Below, in pieces: positions 50,898-59,768 of a stretch of DNA of 64,000 bases. Below the pieces are notes generated by a model. The model worked only from the letters and a program-made list of their open reading frames with translations. It was not told the DNA's origin and ran no database searches. The first letter of the stretch is position 1, and the number at the start of each line of letters is the position of its first letter. Position numbers and translations under genes: made by a program. The stretch comes from CAILHX01 sp964511385 (lineage in GTDB: Bacteria > Pseudomonadota > Gammaproteobacteria > Burkholderiales > Methylophilaceae), in contig CAZEFE010000004.1 of the NCBI GenBank assembly GCA_964511385.1, forward strand, positions 1-64,000, in the 5' to 3' direction.

Positions 50898-51385
50898 CAG
50901 TCGCCTCCAGCATCTGGTGAGGTATAGCGTGCCGGGTTACTGGCGATATAAGCCAGGTCGTCGGTCACCGGCACATCGGCCGGATCAGCGGGCGCCAGGT
51001 TGATTTCGCCGCGCGCATGCGATTTGAGTATGGCCACCGCATTGTCATAAGCCTTGTTGACTTCGTCTGTCATGCGCTCCGCGCCTTGCAGGTACCAAAG
51101 TGCGATGGTGCTTGTCAGCCGCGCCAGCAGCGTGGTCTGCACCGTTTCCGGTATGCCGTAGCTCAGTATCAGCGCATCGGCATCGGTCAGCGCGTTGTCT
51201 ATGGCTTCCAGCGCAAGCGCAAGCGCGTCCTGCTCCGCCTGCGGATAGGAGCTGAGATCACCACCATTGACGGCGATGCGCAGCGCTTCATCCGGCACCA
51301 TGTCCATGTCGGCCGGAACGGCCAACTGGGCAAGGCGGCGCGCATTGCAGCGTGCCAGCAGATCAGAGCGGGTGGCGAATGGCAT
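50894..51385 (-). CDS. Mu gp36-like protein (DUF1320)
   Basis: 163 aa. The pattern FATRSDLLARCNARRLAQLAV...ALEAIDNALTDADALILSYGIPET...WYLQGAERMTDEVNKAYDNAVAILKSHARGEINL is typical of DUF1320, a head-tail connector protein. Two bases from gp35 and overlapping gp37 by 4 bp. Confidence 0.9.
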   Translation of the reverse strand: MPFATRSDLLARCNARRLAQLAVPADMDMVPDEALRIAVNGGDLSSYPQAEQDALALALEAIDNALTDADALILSYGIPETVQTTLLARLTSTIALWYLQGAERMTDEVNKAYDNAVAILKSHARGEINLAPADPADVPVTDDLAYIASNPARYTSPDAGGDW

Positions 51386-51387
51386 GG

Positions 51388-51822
51388 TTAGCTTCGGGCA
51401 GCCTCAATGGCAAGGCGCTCTTTTTCCAGCTCTGCCCAGACCGCATCACGCAGGGTCGCGCTTACATCGAAACCGACAATGGCAGCAATTGCTGCCGTGT
51501 TTGGCGCACCGTCTTTTTTCCAATTCACTTCAACGGTTTTATCCAGGCCAACAATCGCATCGCGAACTGCAATAAACTTGTCTGCATCAGTGACTACAGC
51601 CGCAGGCGAGCCTGCGCCGGATGTCGCTCTTTCGCCAGCAGCTTCCAATCCTTCAGGTTCGGTATCCGTCACTTCCAGCATCTGCTCTTGCTCCAAGCGG
51701 TCGGCGGTGGATTTGTCCACTTCGACCGGCAGCCAGGCGCGGGTGAACTGCATGCCGCAGCGATAAAACGATTGCGCTTGTTGTTTGGGCTGGATGCGTA
51801 CCCAGCGCTGTAAATTAGCCAT
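51388..51822 (-). CDS. Mu gp35-like protein
   Basis: 144 aa from ATG 51822, with AGGAG upstream. The N-terminal WVRIQPKQQAQSFYRCGMQFTRAWLPVEVDKSTADRLEQEQMLEV matches the small protein that follows gpT in Mu-like phages (HI1506-like). The C-terminal half (DAVWAELEKERLAIEAARS) is helical and has an SAP-like segment. Role unclear. Confidence 0.82.
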   Translation of the reverse strand: MANLQRWVRIQPKQQAQSFYRCGMQFTRAWLPVEVDKSTADRLEQEQMLEVTDTEPEGLEAAGERATSGAGSPAAVVTDADKFIAVRDAIVGLDKTVEVNWKKDGAPNTAAIAAIVGFDVSATLRDAVWAELEKERLAIEAARS

Positions 51823-51883
51823 GTCAAATCTCCTAAATTTGTTGACGGATAAGGCCAGCACTCAAGCTGGCCTTAATTCCGGG

Positions 51884-52420
51884 TTACTGCAGCCAGGCGC
51901 TGACGACCAGCTTTACCTTGTTGTAATTCACATTGCTGGCGCCGTTGGCGTTTTGCTGTGCTTTCAGCAGCGCTTCGGCGGCGGCCATGTTGTTGGGGCC
52001 GCAGATCAGCAAGTCTGGGGTAATGCCCAGCTTGCGGTTGCCGTCGCCGTTGAACTTCATCATCGCGGTATAGGCGGCGGTGAAGTTGGTCACGTCCAGC
52101 GTGGCCTTGGAGCCGAACGCCAGCTGCCAGAAGCCGTACACGGCATCACCGCGCCAGCGCCCGCCGTAGCTGAACTTGTCGTTCTCAAACACGCCATCAC
52201 TGTTGGCGGCACTAGTCTTGGCCTGGAATTCCGCCGCAATACGCTCTTGCAGGTAGAACGCCTTTGGTGCGCGCTCGGTGCAAAGCAGTACCCAAGGCTC
52301 ACCGGCGCCGGCCTGCATGTTGCTGACGGTGGCGGCAACACCGGTAGATGCCCCCAAGGATGTTGATGTCAGCCATGCCATTCCGCTCTTCACTGCATTG
52401 GCAAAAAACTGTCCCGGAAT
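51884..52420 (-). pseudogene. Major head subunit gpT, C-terminal fragment
   Basis: Only the C-terminal 175 or so residues of the Mu-type major head protein (about 300 aa) remain: GQFFANAVKSGMAW, GEPWVLLCTERAPKAFYLQERIAAEF, GFWQLAFGSKATLDV and PDLLICGPNNMAAAEALLKAQQNANGASN. Upstream in frame a TAA appears at about 52423-52425 and the gpT sequence stops. The expected N-terminal half is not found in the window. A GTG at 52393 is not a credible start. The break marks a rearrangement junction. Confidence 0.8.
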
Positions 52421-53144
52421 TTATAAATACAAAGACGACATAGAGCGAGTCGATTACTTGGGAGAGTCAAGTTTTGATTTGACCATAAAGCAGCGTCCTA
52501 CTTTAATCCCTCTTGACTCTGCGCCAATGGGACATACGTGCCACTTTCAGGTTGCTGACGACAAGGCAACAGTAGGTAAACGCCCTTGTGCCTGGTTATG
52601 CACTGGAAGCAATATGACCGGTATTGATGGAGAGGATCACTCATATACCCAGGGGAAATTGATCGGCCCCAAAGTGCGGCCATGGGTCAATCTCCACCAG
52701 GCCATAGCAAGCACGAGGTCGGAGATGGTTGATATTCAGGGCGCTGATGTCAGCGCAGGTGCCGCCAAGATCGCTCTTTGGGGTGCTGACAATATGCGCT
52801 GGGACGAGCTTCAGGAAATTCCAACTACTAAATATGGGTTGGTGATGAAAGACTCAGACACCCAGCGCGGTCAGAAGCTATGCGCTAGCGGCGAGGTTAT
52901 TGAGATCGCAATTGACAACTCAATACCTGAAAAGAAGATTTTCCTAGGTGGGATGTATGACGATGGCGGAAGAATCTACCGCTTCATTGCAGTGAAGTCG
53001 ACAGGGGAAGTCATGGCGAACAGCCGAGCTCGCTTCTGCGGAATTGTCACAGGGCAGCAGCATTATCCGAATAGCGCTGGCGGTGTAGCCCATGCAGTTC
53101 ATCTGGTCGGCATGTTCGACCTGCCGGAAAACAAGACGCGGTAA
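52398..53144 (+). pseudogene. Truncated gene of unknown function (5' end missing)
   Basis: A rightward frame of about 245 codons with no credible start; farther upstream it runs antisense through the gpT fragment. The readable part contains IERVDYLGESSFDLTIKQRPTLIPLD, HTCHFQVADDKATVGKRPCAWLC, DIQGADVSAGAAKIALWGADNMRW and KKIFLGGMYDDGGRIYRFIAV, looking like a beta-rich soluble protein. Family not recognised. Its loss of 5' end at the same spot where gpT loses its own marks a junction. Confidence 0.6.
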
Positions 53145-53212
53145 GTTGCGAAAGTCCGGTGGCCTCCTGTTTGAGGTGCTTATTCCACCAATTCAGCTTA
53201 CCGTATTCATTG

Positions 53213-53281
53213 CGGGAAACATTTCCCGTCTAAACCATCCCCCCGCGCGCGCGTAATCTCCGGTCATCGCATTGACCGGGG
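53213..53281 (+). promoter_or_regulatory. Shared phage leader element, copy B (endolysin)
   Basis: CGGGAAACATTTCC (here extended to the imperfect palindrome CGGGAAA-CA-TTTCCCG), 14 bp with CTAA, CCCCGCGCGCGCGTAA, then CTCCGGT ... ACCGGGG. The blocks and the first spacer equal copy A at 45063-45137. The GGGGG that serves as Shine-Dalgarno for the TTG at 53290 is in the 3' arm of the hairpin. There is no T tract here. Confidence 0.6.
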
Positions 53282-53289
53282 GCTGCGCC

Positions 53290-53727
53290 TTGAAACTAAC
53301 TGAACACTTTACCCTTGATGAGCTGACCCGCTCTTCCGTCGCCACGCGCCTTGGCATAGACAACACGCCAACGCCTGAGATCGTGGCGCACCTCACCACG
53401 CTGGCCATGGGGCTTGAGCAAGTCCGCGCGTTATTGGACGTTCCCATATACATTGATAGCGGTTACCGCTGCCAGCAGCTTAATGCCGCGGTTGGCGGCG
53501 CAACGCGCTCGGCTCACATGGAAGGCTACGCGGCGGATTTCATTGCGCCGGATTTCGGCACTCCGCTCCAGATCACCAAAGCCATTGCCACTAGCGACAT
53601 TTCGTTTGACAAGTGTATCCAGGAAGGCAACTGGGTGCATATCAGCTTTGCTCCGGCGCAGCGCGGGCTGTTGTTTACCGCGCATTTTGACGCGCTGGGC
53701 AAAGCCACCTACACAGCGGGAGTTTAA
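53290..53727 (+). CDS. Phage endolysin, M15 peptidase family
   Basis: 145 aa from TTG 53290. This is a zinc D-Ala-D-Ala carboxypeptidase-type fold; the ligands would be His76 and Asp83 (SAHMEGYAADF) and His117 (NWVHISF). The N-terminus KLTEHFTLDELTRSSVATRLGIDN is the usual one. A TTG at 53272 is the alternative but would lie inside the hairpin. It should cut peptidoglycan cross-bridges at lysis. The holin-like gene follows two bases later. Confidence 0.88.
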   Translation: MKLTEHFTLDELTRSSVATRLGIDNTPTPEIVAHLTTLAMGLEQVRALLDVPIYIDSGYRCQQLNAAVGGATRSAHMEGYAADFIAPDFGTPLQITKAIATSDISFDKCIQEGNWVHISFAPAQRGLLFTAHFDALGKATYTAGV

Positions 53728-53729
53728 TC

Positions 53730-54281
53730 ATGGAACCAATCAGCATTGCAATGGGATTGGCGCAGTTCGCGCCACAATTGCTCAAGTGGATCACCGGCAG
53801 CGAGAAGGCTGAACAGGTGGCGCAAAAAGCCATAGACATTGCCACAACCGTAACCGGCAAGACGACCGGAGACGAGGCGATCAAGGCGCTGCAAGCCGAC
53901 CCAAACCTGGTACTGCAATACCGCCAGGCGGTGCTGGCGCAGGAGCTTGAATTCCAGACGCTGGCCGTGCAAAACGCCGCCGACATCAACAAGACCATGC
54001 AATCAGAATCGACATCTGAGCACTGGCCGACTTACTCCTGGCGGCCTGCCATCGGCTTCAGCTTCGCTTTACTTGCCATCATCGGCGGCTTGACCGCCGC
54101 CATTTCTTACATTGGCGTGATGTTTTTCAGCGTCAAGCCGGAAGTGCTCAATTACCTGCCAGCCATGCTTGGTGCCGAGGCCGCGATTATGGCGACGATG
54201 GCGCCGGTGCTTGGTGTGGCAAGCTGGTTCCGTGGAAAGATGCAGGCCGATCCAACAATACCAACCAACAATAAAGGCTAA
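53730..54281 (+). CDS. Putative holin, three-transmembrane type
   Basis: 183 aa. An amphipathic N-terminal stretch (ISIAMGLAQFAPQLLKWI), a helical middle (AEQVAQKAIDIATTVTGK), and two strong membrane segments (PAIGFSFALLAIIGGLTAAISYIGVMFF and AMLGAEAAIMATMAPVLGVASWF). The pattern resembles the 3TM holin family of gene-transfer agents and Mu-like phages. It would open the inner membrane for the M15 enzyme. Position supports this. Confidence 0.72.
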   Translation: MEPISIAMGLAQFAPQLLKWITGSEKAEQVAQKAIDIATTVTGKTTGDEAIKALQADPNLVLQYRQAVLAQELEFQTLAVQNAADINKTMQSESTSEHWPTYSWRPAIGFSFALLAIIGGLTAAISYIGVMFFSVKPEVLNYLPAMLGAEAAIMATMAPVLGVASWFRGKMQADPTIPTNNKG

Positions 54282-54283
54282 AC

Positions 54284-54610
54284 ATGGCAGACCAGAACAA
54301 CATGGCCGCAGTGGCGGAGAAGCTGGGGGAGTTGACCGGCGAGATGCGGGCGATGAACCGCACGATGGATCAATCGCTCCAGGCGATCCGCGACGAGTTG
54401 AAGCGGATCGAAGCGGCCAGCACCCGGCAGATGGAGCGGCTGGAGAATGGTATCAACCAGCGGCTTGACGGCATGGATGATCGAATTGTTGCGCTTGAAA
54501 AGGAAGACAAGGCGCTGATTGAGAAGGTGGCCAAGCTCTCGGCGCTGGGAGGCGGATTGGGCGGCGCGCTGGCGGCCGGGCTAGTCGAACTGCTGAAAAG
54601 GATCACCTGA
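54284..54610 (+). CDS. Coiled-coil phage protein of the lysis module
   Basis: 108 aa. Nearly the whole protein is a heptad-type helix (AVAEKLGELTGEMRAMNRTMDQSLQAIRDELKRIEAASTRQMERLENGI...), ending in a glycine-rich hydrophobic helix (ALGGGLGGALAAGLVELL). It lies between holin and gp27, overlapping gp27 by 1 bp. A spanin-like or holin-accessory role is possible by position only. Confidence 0.65.
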   Translation: MADQNNMAAVAEKLGELTGEMRAMNRTMDQSLQAIRDELKRIEAASTRQMERLENGINQRLDGMDDRIVALEKEDKALIEKVAKLSALGGGLGGALAAGLVELLKRIT

Positions 54611-55107
54611 TGGCGCACAGCCAGGAGACGCGCGACAACGTCCGCCGCCTGTTTGTTGAGGGCTTGCCGCTGACCGGCGCAGCCGCCACGCATGGCGTGA
54701 GCTACGACACGGCGCGCGAGTGGAAGACTGCCGCCAAGAAGAAAGGGGACGACTGGGATACCGCGCGCGCAGCTTATCGTATAAGCGACCAGGGCATTGA
54801 CGACCTCAACAAGCAGTTGATTGAGGATTTCGCCCGCCAGATCATTACCACAACGCGAGAATTGGAGAATGCCACCCATATCCCGGCGCAGATCAAGGCG
54901 GATATGCTGGCGCAACTGGCCGATGCTTACGCCAAGTTCAGCCGCGCTTTTTCACGCATCAATCCGGCTTATAGCGGACTATCGGTGGCTCTGGATACAC
55001 TCAAAACCATCGTCAGCCACTTGAGCGCCACCGACAAGGATGCGCTGCGCGCCCTGCACCCGCACCTGGATGATATTGGTGCCATTATCAGCAAGCGCTA
55101 TGGCTGA
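54610..55107 (+). CDS. Mu gp27-like small terminase subunit (DUF1804)
   Basis: 165 aa. The N-terminal helix-turn-helix (SQETRDNVRRLFVEGLPLTGAAATHGVSYDTAREWKTAAKKKGDDWDTAR) and the helical C-terminus match DUF1804. It recognises phage DNA for packaging. It overlaps the large-subunit gene by 8 bp. Confidence 0.9.
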   Translation: MAHSQETRDNVRRLFVEGLPLTGAAATHGVSYDTAREWKTAAKKKGDDWDTARAAYRISDQGIDDLNKQLIEDFARQIITTTRELENATHIPAQIKADMLAQLADAYAKFSRAFSRINPAYSGLSVALDTLKTIVSHLSATDKDALRALHPHLDDIGAIISKRYG

Positions 55108-56833
55108 TTTACCAGATATCGCCGAAATCAAGACGCGCAAGCAGTTTGAGGAGGAGCTTGCGCAGCTTGGTGAGGAGCTGAGAGAGCTAATTGAGCTGGA
55201 GTGCGCCGCCTTCCCCACGGATGAAGCGGCGAGCGAGGCGAGGCGCGGGCGGGCGGTGCTGGACTATGAGTTTTTCTGCCAGACCTACTTTCCGCACTAT
55301 GTGCAGACGCCGTACTTCTCAATTTTTCAGCAGTTCATCTTCAAGCGCCTGCCTGCCGTGATAGATGGCCCGGCAGATGGCCGGGAAGTCCACGAAGCGC
55401 CGCGCGGTGAGGCGAAATCAACCTACGAAACACAGCTTGGCTGTCTTTGGTGCATCTGCCGGGCGAACTATATTTCCGACTTTATCAAGACCGGAAAGAT
55501 TGCCGCGAAGGCGCGCAAGCACATGACCGCCATTGTCATGAATACGGAGGAACAAGCCGCCGAGATGCTGGAATCCATCAAGGCGGAGCTGGATACCAAC
55601 CCGCGCCTGGCTATGGATTTCCCAGAGGCGACAGGCCGTGGCCGTGTTTGGCAGATCACCACGGCGATTACTGCCAACAATATAAAAATTCGCATCGGTG
55701 GCACTGGCAAGAAGCTGCGCGGGATGAAACATGGGGCTTACCGGCCTGATCTGATCTTTCTTGATGACTTGGAAAACGACGAGCAGGTACGCCAGAAAGC
55801 GCAGCGCGACAAGACCGAGAACTTTGTGCTTTCCGCCGTTCTTGGGCTGGCCTCGCCCGCTGGCGGCATGGATGTATTCTGGGTGGGCACAAGCCTGCAC
55901 TACGATGCCGCGATCAACCGCGTTTCACGCGCGCCTGGTTGGCGGCGCCGGGTGTTCAAGTCCATCACGCGCTGGCCGGACAACATGGCGCTGTGGGAGC
56001 AGTGGGAGGCAATTTATACGCGCGGCGGATCGGACGAGGAGCGCGAGGCTGCCGAAATGGAAGCGCTGGATTTTTACAAGGCCAATGAAGCGGCCATGAT
56101 CGCCGGTGCTGTAGTGAGTTGGCCGGAAGTGCGGCCACTTTATCGGCTGATGTGCATGCGAGCGATCAACCACGATTCGTTCAACCAGGAGCAGCAGAAC
56201 GAGGCTGGAAACGACGAAGATGCGCCATTTAAAACCATACAGTTTTGGGTGAATCGACTGGATGAATGGGTTTTTTATGGCTCCATTGACCCCAGCCTTG
56301 GAAAGAAGGCTAAAAAAGGCGACCCTTCAGCAATTTTAGTCGGCGGGATGAACAGAAATACCATGATCCTTGATGTCGTGGAAGCGGACATCTGCCGCCG
56401 CGTTCCAGACCTGATCATTGCACGGGCCATTGACTTTGAGGAGCAGTATCGCTGCATCGCATGGGCTGTTGAGGCTGTACAGTTTCAATTTTTCTTGTTT
56501 ACAGAAATTTTGAAGCAGTCGGCTGCGCGCGGCATCCCTTTCCCAGGCGTTCCAGTAGAGCCGGATACGGATAAAGACCTGCGCATTATCAGCTTGCAGC
56601 CGCACGTTTCCAATGGGTTGATCCGTTTACACCACAATCAAACCACTATGCGTGAGCAGCTCCAGTTCTACCCTGAGGCAGATCACGACGATGGGCCTGA
56701 TGCGCTCGAAATGTTATGGCAAATCGCAAAACAATATGGCGGCGAGTGGGAATACACCTCGGCTGGGCGCGGAAGAAACCAGCGCCGCAGCACCAGCCGG
56801 AGGAATCAAGACGAGGATGGGGACGATGACTAA
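55100..56833 (+). CDS. Phage terminase large subunit, Mu gp28-like
   Basis: 577 aa from ATG 55100. The ATPase has Walker A-like APRGEAKST and Walker B LIFLDDLEND. The RNase H-like nuclease is indicated by YGSIDPSLGKKAKKGDPSAI and PDALEMLWQ. It drives headful packaging. The frame upstream to 55040 overlaps gp27 and is not used. It overlaps the portal gene by 8 bp. Confidence 0.92.
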   Translation: MADLPDIAEIKTRKQFEEELAQLGEELRELIELECAAFPTDEAASEARRGRAVLDYEFFCQTYFPHYVQTPYFSIFQQFIFKRLPAVIDGPADGREVHEAPRGEAKSTYETQLGCLWCICRANYISDFIKTGKIAAKARKHMTAIVMNTEEQAAEMLESIKAELDTNPRLAMDFPEATGRGRVWQITTAITANNIKIRIGGTGKKLRGMKHGAYRPDLIFLDDLENDEQVRQKAQRDKTENFVLSAVLGLASPAGGMDVFWVGTSLHYDAAINRVSRAPGWRRRVFKSITRWPDNMALWEQWEAIYTRGGSDEEREAAEMEALDFYKANEAAMIAGAVVSWPEVRPLYRLMCMRAINHDSFNQEQQNEAGNDEDAPFKTIQFWVNRLDEWVFYGSIDPSLGKKAKKGDPSAILVGGMNRNTMILDVVEADICRRVPDLIIARAIDFEEQYRCIAWAVEAVQFQFFLFTEILKQSAARGIPFPGVPVEPDTDKDLRIISLQPHVSNGLIRLHHNQTTMREQLQFYPEADHDDGPDALEMLWQIAKQYGGEWEYTSAGRGRNQRRSTSRRNQDEDGDDD

Positions 56834-58367
56834 AAAACGCAAACAGGCAGCGTTGGCCGTGGATAAAAAGCAAAAGCCGGATACCACGATGCAGGCTGCC
56901 GGGCCGCGCTCGGCACAGGGCGGCACACTGAACTATATGAGCGTGACCACGCTTGACCCGACCAGGTTGGCGCAGGCATTCGCCAATGCGGATCAGGGCT
57001 TTATCACCGACCAGGCGCAGTTTTTTGAGCTGATAGAGGAGCAGGACACGCACGTTTTCTCCGAGCTGGCCAAGCGCCGTCGTGCGGTGACCGGTCTTGG
57101 CTGGCAGGTTCACCCGCAGGAAGATGCGAATCAATCTGAAATTGAACGAGCCAAGGAATTGGCGGACATGCTGCGCGATATTCCGCGTTTCGAGGATGCT
57201 CAATATGACCTGACAGATGCTATCGGCAAGGGCTTCGCGGCGCTTGAAATAGACTGGAAAACGGGTAGTGAATGGGTGCCGAAGGGGCTGGATTGGGTTC
57301 CTCAGCGCTTTTTCCAGACCAACGATAATCGCGAGTTGCAATATCTCAAGGTTGGCATGCCGGAACCGTTGCGGCCATGGGGTTGGATTGTCCATGAACA
57401 CCGCGCGAAATCCGGGTATATCGAGCAGGCGGCGTTGTTCCGTGTGCTGGCCTGGACTTACGCCTACAAAGCCTACAATACGCGCGATTTGCAGCGCTTC
57501 CTTGAGGTCTACGGTCTACCGTTGCGCCTGGGCAAGTTTCCTGCCGGGATCGGCGACAAGGCGCGCAATGAACTGCTGCGCGCGGTGCGCAGTATCGGCA
57601 ACGATGGCGCTGGTGTTGTGCCCAGCACGATGGCGATTGAGTTCATCCAGGCGCAACAAGGCAAGGTTGACGATTTCCTGAACGCCATCGAGTACTGGGA
57701 ACGCAAGCAATCCATGGCTATCCTTGGCGGTACGCTGACCAGCCAGGCGGATGGCAAGACCAGCACCAATGCTTTGGGCGAGATCCACGACAAGGTGCGG
57801 CGCGAGATCATGCTACACGACGTGCGCCAGATCGAGCCCACCTTGAACAGCCAACTGCTGGCGCCGATTGCGCTGATTAACGGCATGTTCCCGCCGGATC
57901 GGCTGCCGTCATTAAAATATGACACTGCCGAAACGGTAGACCAGAAGGCAATGGTAGACGTGCTGGAAAAGGCCGTTGGCATGGGCATGGAGGTGGATAT
58001 TGAGTGGGCGCACCAGACCATGCAGATACCGCGCGCCGACAAAAATGCCAAACTGCTGACCGCGCCGGGAAAATCAACGCCACAGCCAGCGCCCGCCGAT
58101 GCTGCGCTGGTGCGTTTGGCCATGCTGGCAAAGCAGGCGCATGATGGTGATGTAACGGGAGCTTACACAGCACAACTCGCCGCGCTCTGCGCACCCTACG
58201 AGCAGGCGATGATTCAGCAGGTGGCCGCAGCCGTGGCGGAGGCCGGGAGTTTTGACGATGCACTGGCAGCGGTGGCTACTCTGGCCGCGCCGCCGGATGC
58301 CGAGTGGGTGAAAAAACTGCAATTAGGCATGGCTGCGGCCAATCTGGCCGGGCGGGATGAGGCGTAA
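56826..58367 (+). CDS. Portal protein, Mu gp29-like (DUF935)
   Basis: 513 aa from ATG 56826, equal to the usual gp29 length (about 512). DUF935 features: VFSELAKRRRAVTGLGWQVHPQED, KGFAALEIDWKTGSEWVPKGLDWVPQRFF, QRFLEVYGLPLRLGKFPAG and ILGGTLTSQADGKTSTNALGEIHDKVRREI. It forms the portal ring. ATG 56817 is an alternative three codons earlier. Confidence 0.92.
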   Translation: MTKKRKQAALAVDKKQKPDTTMQAAGPRSAQGGTLNYMSVTTLDPTRLAQAFANADQGFITDQAQFFELIEEQDTHVFSELAKRRRAVTGLGWQVHPQEDANQSEIERAKELADMLRDIPRFEDAQYDLTDAIGKGFAALEIDWKTGSEWVPKGLDWVPQRFFQTNDNRELQYLKVGMPEPLRPWGWIVHEHRAKSGYIEQAALFRVLAWTYAYKAYNTRDLQRFLEVYGLPLRLGKFPAGIGDKARNELLRAVRSIGNDGAGVVPSTMAIEFIQAQQGKVDDFLNAIEYWERKQSMAILGGTLTSQADGKTSTNALGEIHDKVRREIMLHDVRQIEPTLNSQLLAPIALINGMFPPDRLPSLKYDTAETVDQKAMVDVLEKAVGMGMEVDIEWAHQTMQIPRADKNAKLLTAPGKSTPQPAPADAALVRLAMLAKQAHDGDVTGAYTAQLAALCAPYEQAMIQQVAAAVAEAGSFDDALAAVATLAAPPDAEWVKKLQLGMAAANLAGRDEA

Positions 58368-58375
58368 AAGCCGGT

Positions 58376-59674
58376 ATGGCTAACCCATCCCAGCTTCCAT
58401 TCACCCAGGCGATAGACTTTTATCGCAACAAGATAAAGTTACCCACATCTGGCTGGACGGATATTTGGCAGGAGCAGCATAGCCATGCTTTTATGGTGGC
58501 CGGAGCCGCAAACGATGCGCTGCTGGAGGATTTGTACAACGGTATCTATCAAGCCAAGTGGGCAGGGGGTGGTTACGACGAATTCAAGGCGGCGTTTCCG
58601 CAGATAGCGGAGAAGTACGGTTGGGCGTACAACGGCTCACCCGGCTGGCGTAGCCGGGTTATTTATGACACCAACATCTCCCAGGCCTACAACGCCGGGC
58701 GCTACCAGCAGATGCAGGCGGTCAAGCATCTGCGGCCGTATTGGGAGTACGACCACACCAGCATCGAGCACCCCCGCCTTGAGCACAAGGCATGGGACGG
58801 AAAAATACTTCTGGCGGATGATCCCTGGTGGGATACACACTATCCGCAGAACGCATGGGGATGTAAATGCCGGGTGCATTCGCTTAGCCACACCGAGGCC
58901 AAGGCAGCGTGGGAGCAAAAGGGGTTATCCGGGCCGGATATCGCACCGCCGATTGAGTGGGAAGAGCGCATAGTCGGTAAAAACGGCAGCAATCCGCGCA
59001 CGGTGCGCGTGCCGAAAGGGATTGATCCTGGTTTTGCCTATAATCCCGGAAAAGCGTGGCTTGAGCCGCACACCGTTCCTCCTCTTCAAGGGTATGACGC
59101 AGTATTAAAAGAGCGTGGAACGGCATGGCCTACTGGATTTACAGCGCCACCAATTCCAAATCCATCAAAAATAAATCCAAGCGTCATACTGCCTGCCGAC
59201 AATCCTCCGCTAGAGGCGGTTGATGACTTTCTTGGTGTTTTTGGCGCCACACGCGACAAAGGTTCAGTATTTGTAGATTCAAGTGGTGTTGCTGTTGCAA
59301 TTACCAAGGCGCTTTTTGATGATGGTTCGGGTGAATTTAAGTGGATGGCTGCACCTGACAAGCTGGATCGGCTGCGCTATGTAAACCTGTTGGCCATGGC
59401 TTTGGTTGAGCCTGACGAAATATGGTGGAACTGGGAGGAGGATCGTTTGGCATCATCCGCCAATCCAGACCAGCCAAAGCGCTGGCGTTTGAAGCGCCGC
59501 TATTTGAGGATGTTTGAGGTTGACGGTACCGGTGAGTACGCCATTGTTGCTTTCGAGTGGGGCCGGACTGGATGGTCTGGTTCGACTGCCTTTATGGCTG
59601 AACCGCGCAGTGAAAAAGCTCGCTTGAAGTATTTTGACAAGCAACGCGTCGGGCGTTTGGTATTCAAGAAATGA
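58376..59674 (+). CDS. Mu gp30-like head morphogenesis protein with C-terminal nuclease-like domain
   Basis: 432 aa in two parts. Residues about 1-190 are the Mu gpF domain (YDTNISQAYNAGRYQQM, HKAWDGKILLADDPWWDTHYPQNAWGCKCRVHSLS). From about residue 280 comes a separate domain (DNPPLEAVDDFLGVFGATRDKGSVFVDSSGVAVAITKALF... RLRYVNLLAMALVEPDEIWW... RRYLRMFEVDG... IVAFEW). It fits the PBECR type (phage Barnase-EndoU-colicin E5/D-RelE-like fold) found fused to gpF proteins. The N-terminal assignment is firm, the nuclease one moderate. Confidence 0.85.
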   Translation: MANPSQLPFTQAIDFYRNKIKLPTSGWTDIWQEQHSHAFMVAGAANDALLEDLYNGIYQAKWAGGGYDEFKAAFPQIAEKYGWAYNGSPGWRSRVIYDTNISQAYNAGRYQQMQAVKHLRPYWEYDHTSIEHPRLEHKAWDGKILLADDPWWDTHYPQNAWGCKCRVHSLSHTEAKAAWEQKGLSGPDIAPPIEWEERIVGKNGSNPRTVRVPKGIDPGFAYNPGKAWLEPHTVPPLQGYDAVLKERGTAWPTGFTAPPIPNPSKINPSVILPADNPPLEAVDDFLGVFGATRDKGSVFVDSSGVAVAITKALFDDGSGEFKWMAAPDKLDRLRYVNLLAMALVEPDEIWWNWEEDRLASSANPDQPKRWRLKRRYLRMFEVDGTGEYAIVAFEWGRTGWSGSTAFMAEPRSEKARLKYFDKQRVGRLVFKK

Positions 59675-59676
59675 AA

Positions 59677-59700
59677 ACGCGGCCCCATGCAAGGCCGCGT
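59677..59700 (+). other. GC-rich hairpin between gp30 and gpG genes
   Basis: ACGCGGCC and GGCCGCGT pair around an 8-nt loop immediately after the gp30 stop. No T tract follows, so it may protect or partly end the upstream mRNA rather than act as a full terminator. Confidence 0.5.
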
Positions 59701-59768
59701 CGAGTGGTTTTGATTGGGTCTGGAGTGTCATGCCCCCGGTCTTCTATCGCCACTTAGGAGTCCAGTAT

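Noticed and set aside
52278..52397. Upstream extension of the truncated unknown gene to a start codon at 52278
   Set aside because: This part is antisense to the gpT fragment and only happens to stay open; there is no ribosome site.
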